In this document: piece after piece, positions 38,701 through 50,700 of the stretch | How the letters are laid out: each line of letters begins with the position of its first letter | Position numbering within the stretch: the stretch's first letter is position 1 | NCBI GenBank assembly: GCA_035079385.1 | Contig: JAVHKY010000054.1 | Coordinates: forward strand, 310,001-374,000 | From: Aspidiotus rigidus | Taxonomy: Eukaryota; Arthropoda; Insecta; Hemiptera; Diaspididae | Direction of reading: 5' to 3' | Length of the DNA: 64,000 bases | Translations under genes and position numbers: made by a program | Notes under the pieces: generated by a model | The model's input: only the letters and a program-made list of their open reading frames with translations | Told to the model about the DNA's origin: nothing | The model's database searches: none

Positions 38701-41700
38701 ACCACTTTATGAGTTGGAAGCCAAGGATTGTCTCCTCCAGACCAAAGTTGAAGAAGAATTAAGCACTATAGTCAATGATGTGAAGAAAGAAGTCTCAGTC
38801 AAATCCATACAACTAGGTTCCAATGTGGATATGAGAAATGCTCAACAACGGGATAAAGATATTTCGGTCATCTTAGCCTGGAAGGAGAAAGGTGAACGAC
38901 CAGTCTGGCAAGATATCAGCTCACAGTCGGTAAATTTAAAGATCTTATGGTCACAATGGGACTCGCTTCAAGTAGAAAATGGAATTGTTTACCGGATCTG
39001 GGAAACAACAGATGGCAGATCACACCGGCGCCAACTACTGATACCTGAAGCACTTGTACCAGATGTCTTGAAGAGTGTTCATGATGACGCATCTGGTAGT
39101 CATCTTGGAATAACAAAAACATTGGCCAAGATTCGGGAACGGTTTTACTGGTCAGCCTGTAGAAGTGATGTAGAGGATTGGATTCAATGTTGCAGAGCAT
39201 GTAATGCCAGTAAGGGGCCCAATACTAGGGGCCGAGCTAAGATGCAAATCTACAATGTGGGATACCCTTTTGAACGGATTGCGGCAGATATCTCAGGACC
39301 ATTTCCAGAAACTGACCAAGGTAATCGTTATATTCTAGTGGTGGGAGATTATTTCAGCAAATGGATGGATGCAAGCACCCACTGCCAAATTGTGAAGCCG
39401 TCACTGTTGCAACAGCGCTGGTGGAAAACTGGATTTCAAGGTTTGGAGTACCTCTGGAGTTACACTCAGACCAGGGAAGAAACTTTGAATCCCAGGTATT
39501 TGGAGAAGTGGCTAAGCTGATGGGATTGAGGAAAACTCGTACAACACCACTCCACCCACAATCTGATGGTATGGTCGAGAGGTTCAACAAAACAATAGAC
39601 CAATTTCTATCCAAAGTAATTGATAGTGACCAGCGGAATTGGGACAAGCTACTTCCATTGTTCCTGCTAGCCTATCGGTCTTCAATCCATGAGAGCACCA
39701 AGGAAACACCTGCAAAAATCATTTTTGGAAGAGAACTTCGATTACCGTGTGATTTAGAGCTGGGCACCCTTCCACAGCCACCTCAAGAAGTCAAGCCATT
39801 TACGCAAGAACTGAAGAACCGACTTAAGCAGGTACATGAGCTGGTCAGGGAAAATTTAGAAGTTGCTAGCGACCGGATGAAGGCACGCTATGACATCTGT
39901 GCAGATGAAACCAAGTTTGAACCTCAGGATAGGGTGTGGTTCTACAAACCACAGAGAAAGAAAGGGAAGAACCCAAAATTACAGTGCAATTGGGAAGGAC
40001 CTTGGACAGTCGTGAAGAGAATCAACAATGTCATCTATCGCATCCAACAGGACAGAAAGTTCAAAGTGGTCCACCGAAATAGACTAGCTGTATGGAGTCC
40101 GGCGTTTGAACGGGACATTCAAAACTGAGGAGGGGAAAGTGTGGCGTTCTGCTATGAAGGCGCAAGCACCAAGCTTGCACATGCCGCTAAACTTTTAATA
40201 ATAGCAGACGCCGCAAGGAAGCGTACTTATCGCTTAACTACTTTGCCGAATACGCTTGAACAACCTAGAACGTGCTCGATTGATTGTAAGGACCCTTGCA
40301 TAACCTGTTTGCCGTTCTAGAAGAAATCTCGAGAATTCCGGAATTAAGGGTGAGACTATAAATAGCCGGCAGCAACCCGATAAAGCGATTCAGTTGTAAT
40401 CTTAAAGCGATAGTTAACGTGTTCTCGTTCTTTAACGCGATTGTGTTACAGTTTAACGGTGTTTAGAAGTGTTGTACTTGCGGTACCAGTAATAAAGCTC
40501 GGTTTTCGTAATTGTTCTTTATTATCGGTGTCAAGAGATATTTGGTGACTGGTAGAACGTCACAATATATATCTCGGGACAGGGCTGTGATGTCACATCA
40601 TAGGTCAGCCTTGTAACGTCACAGTTTGATGACATCGTAGGTCAGCCTTGTGACGTCACAAGTTGATGACGACATAGATCAATTTTTTTTTCAGTGTTTT
40701 TCCTGAATCTCCCTCCCATTATAATTATATAGCTTGTAGAACGGGGCCTGTGACGTTACAGTTGGATGACGTCGTAGGGCAGCCTTGTGACATCACAATC
40801 CGATGACGTCATAGATCAGTTTTTTTTCCAAATCCCATCCTATCATATATAGCTTGGAGGCGTAGCCTATTACGTCACAGTTGGATGACGTCGTAGGGCA
40901 GTCTTGTGACGTCGTAGATCGGTTTTAAAAGAAAATGTGTTTTATCGGAGAAAAACGTCCGCCATCCGGCCGGCCAGCAAAGTTTGGAGGTCGAAAATTT
41001 TCCAAGCCCCCCTCACATCATATATAATATCTCAGTTTTTTTCCTTAATATCTGGCTTGGGGTGGGGCCTGTATCATGGATCAGTCTTGTTACGTCACAA
41101 TCTGATGATGTCGTAGATTAGTTTTTCTTCTGTGATGTCACAGTTTGGTGACATCATAGGTCGGCTTTGTGACGTTACAATCTACATTTTTCAGATCCCA
41201 CATGCCCCATAAAAGAGGTTCCCTGTCACCCCTTATTCAACGACGTTAAAGAACTCGTGAGTTTTTTCTCAATTTTGGAGGTTCTTAAACTGATGTCTCC
41301 AAGGTATGAAGAGGCATTAATTCCTCCTCTTTTCTAAGACTAAAAATATGCCATTTGTTTCCATTACAAGCCACCCACCATTAATGTGGGCCGTCTTAAA
41401 TTTCAATGATCTCTCGTGGTGAGCAATATTCTTTAGAACTAAGACGATTTCATAATGGTGGTAATGAGAGGAGAAGATTTTGATGCATTTATGATTTTCT
41501 GTTCCATTGCTCGTTATTTTACGTCTAATTATTCAATTTTGAAATCTGTAACGCAGGTAATATCCGAAGTAGACTCAAAGGAAGACGCTCAATAGTTTGT
41601 AATAATATTGGCAATCATAAAGACAATCGTTCGGATATAGACTGTAGAAGTAAATTCGATCAAGATACCATCAGGTGAGTTTTATTCTTCTTACTCACAG

Positions 41701-44700
41701 ACTAGGCTAGATACAAAAATTCTCGGTTATATTAAATTCTTTGTTTATTTGCAGTAATAACTCATACGGTAGTCACATTCATCGTTCGTATAAAAACGAT
41801 AGTCATAAAGGCAGCTACGAAGACAATATAAATATTCTTCACGGAGAAGAAGAAAATTATGTTAGCAGAGAAGACGTTGGTCGCGAAATAGGTATGTTTT
41901 TTCTCCGCTTTTCTACTTTAAAATCCCACCAACCGTGTAGATGTCATCGATGGAAATTTATTGCAGCCAGATGAAAGCCAAAAGCCCAAATGAGCCATTC
42001 TTTTAGGGTTTTTTTTTTTCAGCTTTCCTAATTCCGCGAAATAGGAAAATGCACTGCTTGATTGTTCAAATTTCAAGTTGAACTGCTTCACTTTCTAGGC
42101 CAGACTGGCTTTGCCAAAGAATTAACGAAGATAAGGAAAATTGGTTCCGGTTCAGTTCAGCTGTTCAGCGTAAGAGCCTGCAGGGCAGTCATCCAATGGA
42201 GATTTACACAAACTGGAGAATGAGTGTCTTGCACAAGTATGACAAAGCACCAATTCTCCTGATCGGTTTATTGGAACTCACATTTCTTCATAACATTGAT
42301 CATTGATCAGCCGAAAATCAGCTGAATTGAGCCGAACATCAATTAAATTTTCCAAGGTCGTAAAACCATTTCTCCAGATCGTTCCGTTTGAGCATTCATC
42401 ATTTCTTCCATGTACCCTTCTCGCACAACATACTTATCTGCTACACCACGTACCTAATTTAGGTTGATGACGTCATCAAAGTCGGATGCGAATGTTTCCT
42501 GAGCATTGCCTCCCCCCGCCTCGCCAAACAAAACAACCTAACCTAAATTAGGTTCATGACGTCATCTAAGGCGGACGAGTTACCTTACCTCCCCTCAGAA
42601 AACAAAACAGATTCGGACCGGGCATATTGTAGGATCGCTAGCGTCGCCCATGTAAAATACTCAGGAAGTACTGATAAGCGAAGGGTGATCGTGACTTGAA
42701 ACTGGAGGTGATTTTTTAGTTTTTCTTAAATTTCTCCAAAAATAATGAATTTAGGCGTATACTTGAAAGGAACAAAATTGAAGAGCGGAAAATTTTCTTT
42801 CAAATGAAAATATTTTTGAGAGATTTTAAAAAATTGAAAAATTTTGCGCTGCCCGGTCCGAATAGCACGACCCGCTAAAAAAATAAATAAACAGCAGTAC
42901 AGTCCAACACAAACGATTCAGTCCATCTTCCCCCTTCAATCATCTATTTTTTCAAACCTCATAGTACAACTTTTCTACAGTAACTGGGAGCATGTCCAAT
43001 TGAACGATGTGTCAGTGTCGGATTTAGATAAACTCGAAGTCCGATTTTATTGACATACTAAATTCTTCCAATTACCTAATAAAACTATACAAAACAATAA
43101 TTTTTCTACAGACGAAGGAGCCGAAGAGATTTCCGCGTTGACGCCAGCCGAAGCGGAGAGCAAGTTGACGAAATTGGAAGAGATTGCGATAGAACCTGAT
43201 TCGGAAGAGATGATGGAATATCCGGCTGACTGTTTCTCGGATGATTGCTATCGCAGATTTCCATTTCTGCTTGGTGACGAAGAGTCGCCCTTCTGGCAGG
43301 GTTGGGCTAATCTCAGATTGAAGACGTTTCAGCTCATCGAAAATAAATATTTCGAAACCGCCGTTATTACTATGATTTTGCTCAGTAGTTTAGCATTAGT
43401 AAGTTATCATAAACACTCAAGATGATAATCTCCTGAAGCGAGTTTTAATAAAATATTTCTCTCTTTCGCGACAGGCTTTAGAAGACGTTCATTTACAATC
43501 AAGACCAATTTTGCAAGATATTTTATACTACATGGATCGAATTTTTACAGTTATATTTTTTATTGAAATGTTAATTAAATGGCTAGCATTAGGATTCCGA
43601 AAATATTTCACGAACGCTTGGTGCTGGCTGGATTTTATTATTGTTATGGTAAGTAGTTTGAGCATATCGTACACTACAATACTTTGAGTAATGATATATA
43701 ATTATTACGGTCGTAAACGGAATTACGGAATCAAAATCATGGAGAATACTTTAGCATTTCTCAAAACCTGCGATAGAAGTCGTTGTTTCATTTTGCTCAT
43801 CATATTTTATCGTCCCGCCTGCTTCATATAGATAGGTAGATTTTCGGTAATGAAATTTCTGTCGCCTCTATTCGGCTTACAGTATCATGATCTGGTGCTC
43901 TCGACTTATATAAATTTAAAGTTTGTCACCTCACCTCTACAGCTTTCATTTCATGATTTGGTCTTCGTAGATTCCGTTGACAACTGCCTCGTCACTCAAA
44001 TTACAGGAACAGTCTTCTAATTACAAATATTTTATATTTTTTCATGTATCACCATATTACTCTTCCGGGGGCAATATTTTAAGGTGTACCAAACCACACT
44101 CATGTAATTGATTAAAAATATTTTGTATTTACAACTATAGATTCCCTTTTCCATTTGCACATCAGTCACTATAATAAACTTTTTAGCAGTATTTCTCCTA
44201 TAACTGTCGTAGCGTAGTTAAAGAGGGACAAGAAGCACCCAGTGCCTAATCTCGTTTTAACCACGACCATTTACCCTGTATATAAAATTGTAGTTATCGT
44301 TGATAAATTTGGCCGCTGTTTGGCTCGGTGCCGCCGATATACCAGCGTTTCGATCAATGCGTACTTTACGAGCCCTGCGACCTTTGAGAGCCGTCTCCCG
44401 TTGGGAGGGCATGCGAGTAAGTAAAACGAGGATGATGGGAAGAGATCACTGCTGAATGATCTTGAGCAGTGCCTGTCTCATAAGAATTTCTAAGACCAGC
44501 CTTGTGTGCATTTGCAATGTTAAGCCTCACTTCTCAAAGACCGTTTACGCTCTTCGCTGATGTGTCGTGTGTTTAATTTTTTGCCTTCATCAATACGACG
44601 ATGATTATTATTATAACCTCTTATTATTCTGTCCTTTACTATTCTTAATTTTTCTTTCAGCATCTCTTTTTCTTTATTTTATTGATGCGACGATGTAATT

Positions 44701-47700
44701 CCATCGATAACCTACCTAGACTACATTATTATCTTGACGACTGTCAACACACACAACCATATAATATTATTTTTTATTACACGTATATTTTCCGTGTCTG
44801 TGTGTATAACGTTTTACCATATGTCATATTTTCTGTTTCTTTCTTTTTTTTCTCTATTCTTTGTTTCCCTAAAACACAGGTGTCGCTAATAAATTTTGTT
44901 GCTTCGATGTGTGGAGCGAGTGGTATCCAAGCGTTCAAAACAATGCGAACTTTGAGAGCTTTAAGACCTTTAAGAGCCATGGCTCGAATGCAGGGGATGA
45001 GGGTACGTTACATCCCCCACTACCCGTTGTCCAATCCTGCACGAGTATTTTTGATTGTTGTTGATTTTATCGAGCGTAACGAGAGTTTTATTTTTATTAT
45101 TTTCTAAAATTATCGTATCGTTGTTGTGGTAGACCTACGTAAGTGATTCCCACGTAAGGCGTATAGTACTGTTTATTACTATTATAAAATCATCCATCGA
45201 CGATGCTTTTGGTATGGTAATTTTTGCTCCCTTTGGTACCCCCAGCCGTAGTCTTTAATGTACCTACGATAATTATAGATGAACAACGCAGCAGAATAAA
45301 ATAGAAGATCGACTGAGCTTTTGTTTCGAATTATTAATGTAGTACTTCCACTAGTTTGGCTAATCTCACAGAAATCCGAGTATCGAATGGAAATTCAGTT
45401 GCGTTGTTTTATAAAGTTATTGATATCTAGTATTTACTGTAGAAAATTTTTAAAATGATAGAATGAAACAAAATGTGTGTAGATTCCAATAGAATACAAT
45501 GTAAATAAAGTAGTTAGACGGAAGAACTTAAGGGAGAGAGACTCGATTTGTAGAATAGATTTGACTTTGAAAAATACTTCATTTTACCGAAGAATTCGTT
45601 GGATTAGACGGAGTAAGACGAAGATTTCCAGATACCTACTTCTCCCTGTAGGAAAATGTTCCCTTGCTCCTCGTAATTGTTTCCCCTCTGTTCTTCAGTC
45701 GAGATTTTTGATAGTCTTTCTATCGTTTTATACAACATTTTTCTACATCCCTCAAAATGGGTCAGATATTTGTAACACCTTCCATCTACATCTCAATCTA
45801 TATGTTTTTATATCCTCCTGATGACGTCACACCTTCAAGGATCCAAGTTTTCTCGACGTCGTGCCTTAATTTTCGTAAGTCCGTATTTCAAAGGGATTTG
45901 AACTAAAAACTATCCTCCGTTGACGTTACTTTATGACGGTATCACGCCCTTCTGACAACAAGATGGTGATAGAAAGCACAATTTTATGATCGATATTTCT
46001 CCATCTTTCCAGTTCTTCTTCAGATTACTCGCATTTCTCCTCTGACGGTGAATTTTTTCATTTTGTGAATTTCAAATATTGATAACCCATATAGTGAATA
46101 AGTGGGTCAGAAAACAAAAAATGTCCATCAAAAGTTTTGTACTATGATGTAAAAGCCTATCACCCCCGCCCTTGCCGAATGCCTTCTAAAGAGGAGTTTA
46201 ATTTGGCACTTTTTGCGTTTTTTCCGAATTTTCCTCAAAAAAGTATGGAGTTTAGAGATGAAATACCTCAGTAAAAAAAAAAAAAAAAAACTAGGTACTT
46301 AAAATTCTCGAGAAAAGAGTATTCTTGTGATTTTTCAATTAACGCGATACAAATTGAGTGAGCGCGCCAACAAGATGATGCTTGCGCGGCACTTATTTTC
46401 AACATGGATATTATCTTCTTTGGGGCATCCGCCAAAAATTTTTCACGTTGAAATTTAACGCTCGCATCTTTCGTTGATATGTTGGATTTGGTGACGTCAC
46501 AAAAAAGCAAGGGTGGTAAGCTTAAGTTTTAATTAGGTATTAAGCTGTAAAAAAGCAAAAGTGAAACGATTTTTCATAAGCGACTTGATAAGCGAGACAA
46601 TGCTTTTCTTACTGAAAACATGTTTTTTTCTAACGAAAACATGGTCTTGCTTGACAAAAACATGCTTTTTTTGACAAAAAAACATGTTTTTTCTGAAAAA
46701 AACGTGCTTTTCTTAATAAAAACATATTTTTTCTGACGAAAACATGGTTTTTCTGACGACAGCATGCTCTTCTTAACAAAAACATGTTTTTCCTGACGAA
46801 AACACGCTTTTTTTGACAAAAATATGTTTTTTGACAAAAACGTGCTTTTCTTAATAAAAGCTTTTTCTGACGAAAGCGTGCTTTTTTTAACAAAAACATT
46901 TTTTTTCTGACGAAAATATGCTTTTCTTAATAAAAATGCCTTTCTTAACAAAAACATATTTTTTCTGATGAGAAGATGTTTTTCCTGATGAAAACATGTT
47001 TTCTCTGATGAAAACATGCTTTTCCTAACAAGAACATGTTTTTTCTGACGAAAACGTGCTTTTCTTAACAAAAACATCTTTTTTCTGACAAAAACATCTT
47101 TTTTCTGACAAAAACATATTTTTTCTGACAAAAACTTGCTTTTCTTAATAAAAACATGTTTTTTCTGATGACAAAAGCGCACGTTTCTTAACAAAAACAT
47201 GTTTTGTATGACAAAAACATGCTTTCTTGATGAAAACATGTTTTTTCTGACGAAGACGTGCTATTTTAACACAAACATGTTTTTTCTGACGAAAATATGG
47301 TTTTCTTAATAAAAACATATTTTTTCTGACGAAAACATGCTTTTCTTAACAAAAACATGTTTTTTCTGATGAAAACGTGCTTTTCTTAACAAAAACATCT
47401 TTTTTCTGACAAAAACATATTTGCTTTTCTTAATAAGAAAACATGTTTTTTCTGACAAAAGCATGCTTTTTTTAACAAAAACATGTTTTTTCTGACAAAA
47501 ACATGCTTTTCTTGAAGAAAACATGTTTTTTCTGATAAATGCATGCTTTCTAACTGAAAACATTTTTTTCCGACGAAAACTTGCTTTTCTTAATAAAAAC
47601 ATTTTTTTTTCTGACAAAAGCGTGCTTTTCTTAACAAAAACATGTTTTTTCTGACGAAAACATGTTTTCCTGACGGAAATGTGCTTTTCTTAACAAAAAC

Positions 47701-50700
47701 ATGTTTTTTCTGACCAAAACGTACTTTTCTTAACAAAAACATCTTTTTTCCGACAAAAACTTGCTTTTTTTAATAAAAACATATTTTTTCTGACAAAAGC
47801 GTGCTTTTCTTAACAAAAACATATTTTTTCTGACGAAAACATGCTTTTCTTGACGAAAACATGTTTTTTCTGACGAAAACATGCTTTTCTTACTGAAAAC
47901 ATGTTTTTTCTGACGAAAACGTGCTTTTTTTAACAAAAACAAGTTAGGCTTAAGCTTAAGCAAAAAGAAATTTAATTTTAAGTTTAAGCCTTAAGCTTTA
48001 AGCAAAAAGAAATTCAACTTCAAGTTTAAGCCTTAAGCTTAAGCCCTAAAATCAAATCGCTTGCCACCCTTGCAAAAAAGTTAAGTATAGGAATGACGAT
48101 GTCAAGCAGGTTAATGACGTTACAATTAATGTTGAAGATAATGACATCACGGGTTGATGAAGTCTCAAATATTGTGGTTATGACGTTAGTTTTTTGATTT
48201 GTCTTTTTTGAAAGGAGTACCCACCCAAATTTTTTTCATATAGAATAAGACCATAACGCTCACACCCTGGGTTGATGATGTCACAATACTCTTAGAGCGA
48301 GGAATGATGATGCCACAGGTTAATGACGTCACAAATATTGAAAGTAATAAACTTGTATGGTGATGACGTCACAGAGTAATCACGTTACAAGTCGATGACA
48401 TCACCTAGTTAAATTGGTCTTATGGTTAGGGAAAATAATGTCTCGGGGTAATAATAATAACGTCACAAATAGTGGAAGTAATGACATTATTTCTTTTCAT
48501 CAACATAGATTTCTGTCTTTTCTGAGGGGGGCATGAGCCGAAATTTTTTCAAAAAAATTTGACTTTTTTTTGGGAGGCTCCGAAAGGGATGGGGCTGATG
48601 GATTTCTACCTTATGATAAGTGAAAAAAGCTTTGATGGTCATTATGCGTTTTTCAGAACTGTATAATTATAAATTAGTGATCAAAAGGTTTATCGTGTAG
48701 ATTTTTCAATAACAGACGATTTATTTACATGATTATATGAGAGCTGTTTGAGCTGGGCTGACGCACTTATTCAGTAAGATGAATTGAAATTTCACAAGAT
48801 GTAATTTATGATTATTCAGAAACAGAAGCTGTTCAAAAAATCATTAGCATTGAAATGTGGATCTACATTCCAGAGGTCATAACTTAAACCTAGTGTCTCG
48901 TGGTTATGTTTAGTTTTTATGAGTATTTTTCGCTCGTCACAGTGAGCTTTCTGTAAAAACTATTCTCAGTATTGTTTGTATTTTGTCGCTTTATATCCAT
49001 TCTTTCTTTTCCTTTCAATCTATTTTATTTTAGTAGCATTAGAGAAATACCTAGCATGACTTTTGTAACCGCTTGCACGAGTAGTTAGTTTTCATACCCT
49101 AGATCATTTCTGATACAAAATTAAGAAACGTACTGAATCGCTCTACGTAGGTATTTAGTAATCTCTTTTTTTCTATTCTTCTCTCCTTGCTAGAAGGCTG
49201 CCTTGATATTTTTTTCGATAACAACTGTTTAGTACTAAAGGGTTGTTTCAGGGGTGGAGCTAAAGTTCCAAGACGCTGACCATCACTTCTCATAAATCTC
49301 GACATACAACAGGAGGGTAATATTGTATAAATTTTAAGTATTCTACGACTCCCCTCCCAGGAAGTAGGCGTCAGTTCCACCAGTGTGATATTTTATGATA
49401 TTAATAGGTCTTGGAAATTTTGATAAAATGTTATGGTGTGTACAAATTCACGACCAGTTCTCTCAGTTATGAAAAAAATCTGTTTGGCACAGGTTCTATT
49501 CTACAAAGAGCGATTCATTACCGCACAGACGTAGATTGTTATCACATTGTACGAGTAAAAGCTAATTTTTACCTGTATTTTCCTCGCTTTATTCAGGTTG
49601 TTGTCAACGCTCTGGTTCAAGCTATACCCAGTATTTTCAACGTGTTACTCGTATGTCTGATATTCTGGTTGATTTTCGCCATTATGGGTGTTCAACTGTT
49701 CGCCGGAAAATATCACAAGGTATCGTAACCGTGAAAACTTAATCCGCGTAAATTTCATATTACCTATCAGGATAAACATTCTCATTTTTTCCCCATGGTT
49801 TTGCAGTGCGAGGACGAAAATGGTAACAAACTGGATCACGAAATCGTACCTGATAAGATAACGTGCGAACGTGAAAACTATACGTGGCAGAATTCTCCAA
49901 TGAATTTTGATCACGTTGGAAAAGCGTATCTTTGTCTTTTTCAAGTGGCTACTTTCAAAGGATGGATTCCAATCATGAACGATGCAATCGATTCCAGAGA
50001 GGTAAACGTTCACCTCAATTCGAGTTCTTCCCCAATTAATACACTTCTCCGGTAGACTCTGGTCATCAAAATGAAGTGGAAAAATTAAATTCCTAGAATT
50101 AGGTAGCGATTAGTGATGTTAATCAGAGGTAGATCTGCATGTGAAGCGAGTGACACTGAGGACAAGAATACAACTAACCGTGGTGTTAATGAAGTTGCAT
50201 AATCAAATCTCCTTAGATTAGAGTATAGAGAGACAATCGTTACAAAATTAGATTAGACGACTAGAGAAAACTTAGCGTTAGAAATAGATTTAATATATTT
50301 TAGATCGTACATAGTTCTTAGATGTGGATTTCTTGTTTGCGCCTTGTTTCAGCTTCATAAACAACCAGTATACGAATCAAATATTTACATGTACCTTTAT
50401 TTTGTATTCTTTATCATCTTTGGATCATTTTTTACCTTAAATCTATTTATCGGAGTAATTATTGACAACTTTAACGAACAGAAAAAGAAGATAAGTATCC
50501 TGTGAAGCTTTTTCAACGAAATTGAATAGCTTTGTAGTTCGATAGACTTCAAGATTTGCGTGAATAATAATGCACTTACAAGCCGGATAAAATTATCCCG
50601 AAATTTTTCGTTCTTTCGTTTACGCAGGTGGATCTCTCGAGATGTTTATGACTGAAGATCAAAAAAAGTATTATAATGCCATGAAGAAAATGGGCTCGAA

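Larger units (their letters stand above)
36474..40564 (+). mobile_element. Gypsy-type LTR retrotransposon, lacking RT and RNase H
   Basis: Two 425-bp LTRs (36474-36898, 40140-40564) differ at only two positions that I can see. They begin TGTGGCG and end GTCACA; the 4-bp target-site duplication is ATAT. A primer-binding site complementary to tRNA-Leu (36901-36916) and a polypurine tract (40127-40139) are in place. Coding order is SAP-like domain, Gag, zinc knuckle, protease, integrase. The RT and RNase H normally found between protease and integrase are absent: only about 380 bp separate them. There are frameshifts in Gag (near 37320) and in the integrase core (near 39375). It is therefore a recent but defective copy. 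Confidence 0.93.
35709..41556. other. Sodium channel intron with gene fragment, CRE-like repeats and Gypsy element
   Basis: A 5.8-kb intron. From left: AAA-ATPase-like fragment (minus), TGACGTCA-rich repeats, a complete LTR element inserted in those repeats, more of the repeats, then about 350 bp without recognised features. Confidence 0.7.
45003..49596. other. Sodium channel intron with hAT-like MITE
   Basis: A 4.6-kb intron. It contains the 1.57-kb element at 46508-48072 and, to its right (48100-48480), further TGACGTCA or TGACATCA octamers in short repeats. No gene recognised; 48500-49590 shows nothing. Confidence 0.6.

Noticed and set aside
46574..47963. Long minus-strand ORFs (221, 103, 89 and 77 codons) with [16 protein letters not shown] text
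   Set aside because: They are the translation of a 20-21-bp minisatellite without stops; the period alone keeps the frame open.
49099..49380. 93-codon minus-strand ORF in the sodium-channel intron
   Set aside because: No domain, no splice or poly(A) support.
50494..50627. GT-AG reading of the intron before the inactivation gate
   Set aside because: It is in frame but replaces the conserved Ala-Gly by Ile-Ser; the AT-AC reading matches the family exactly. Kept only as an alternative.
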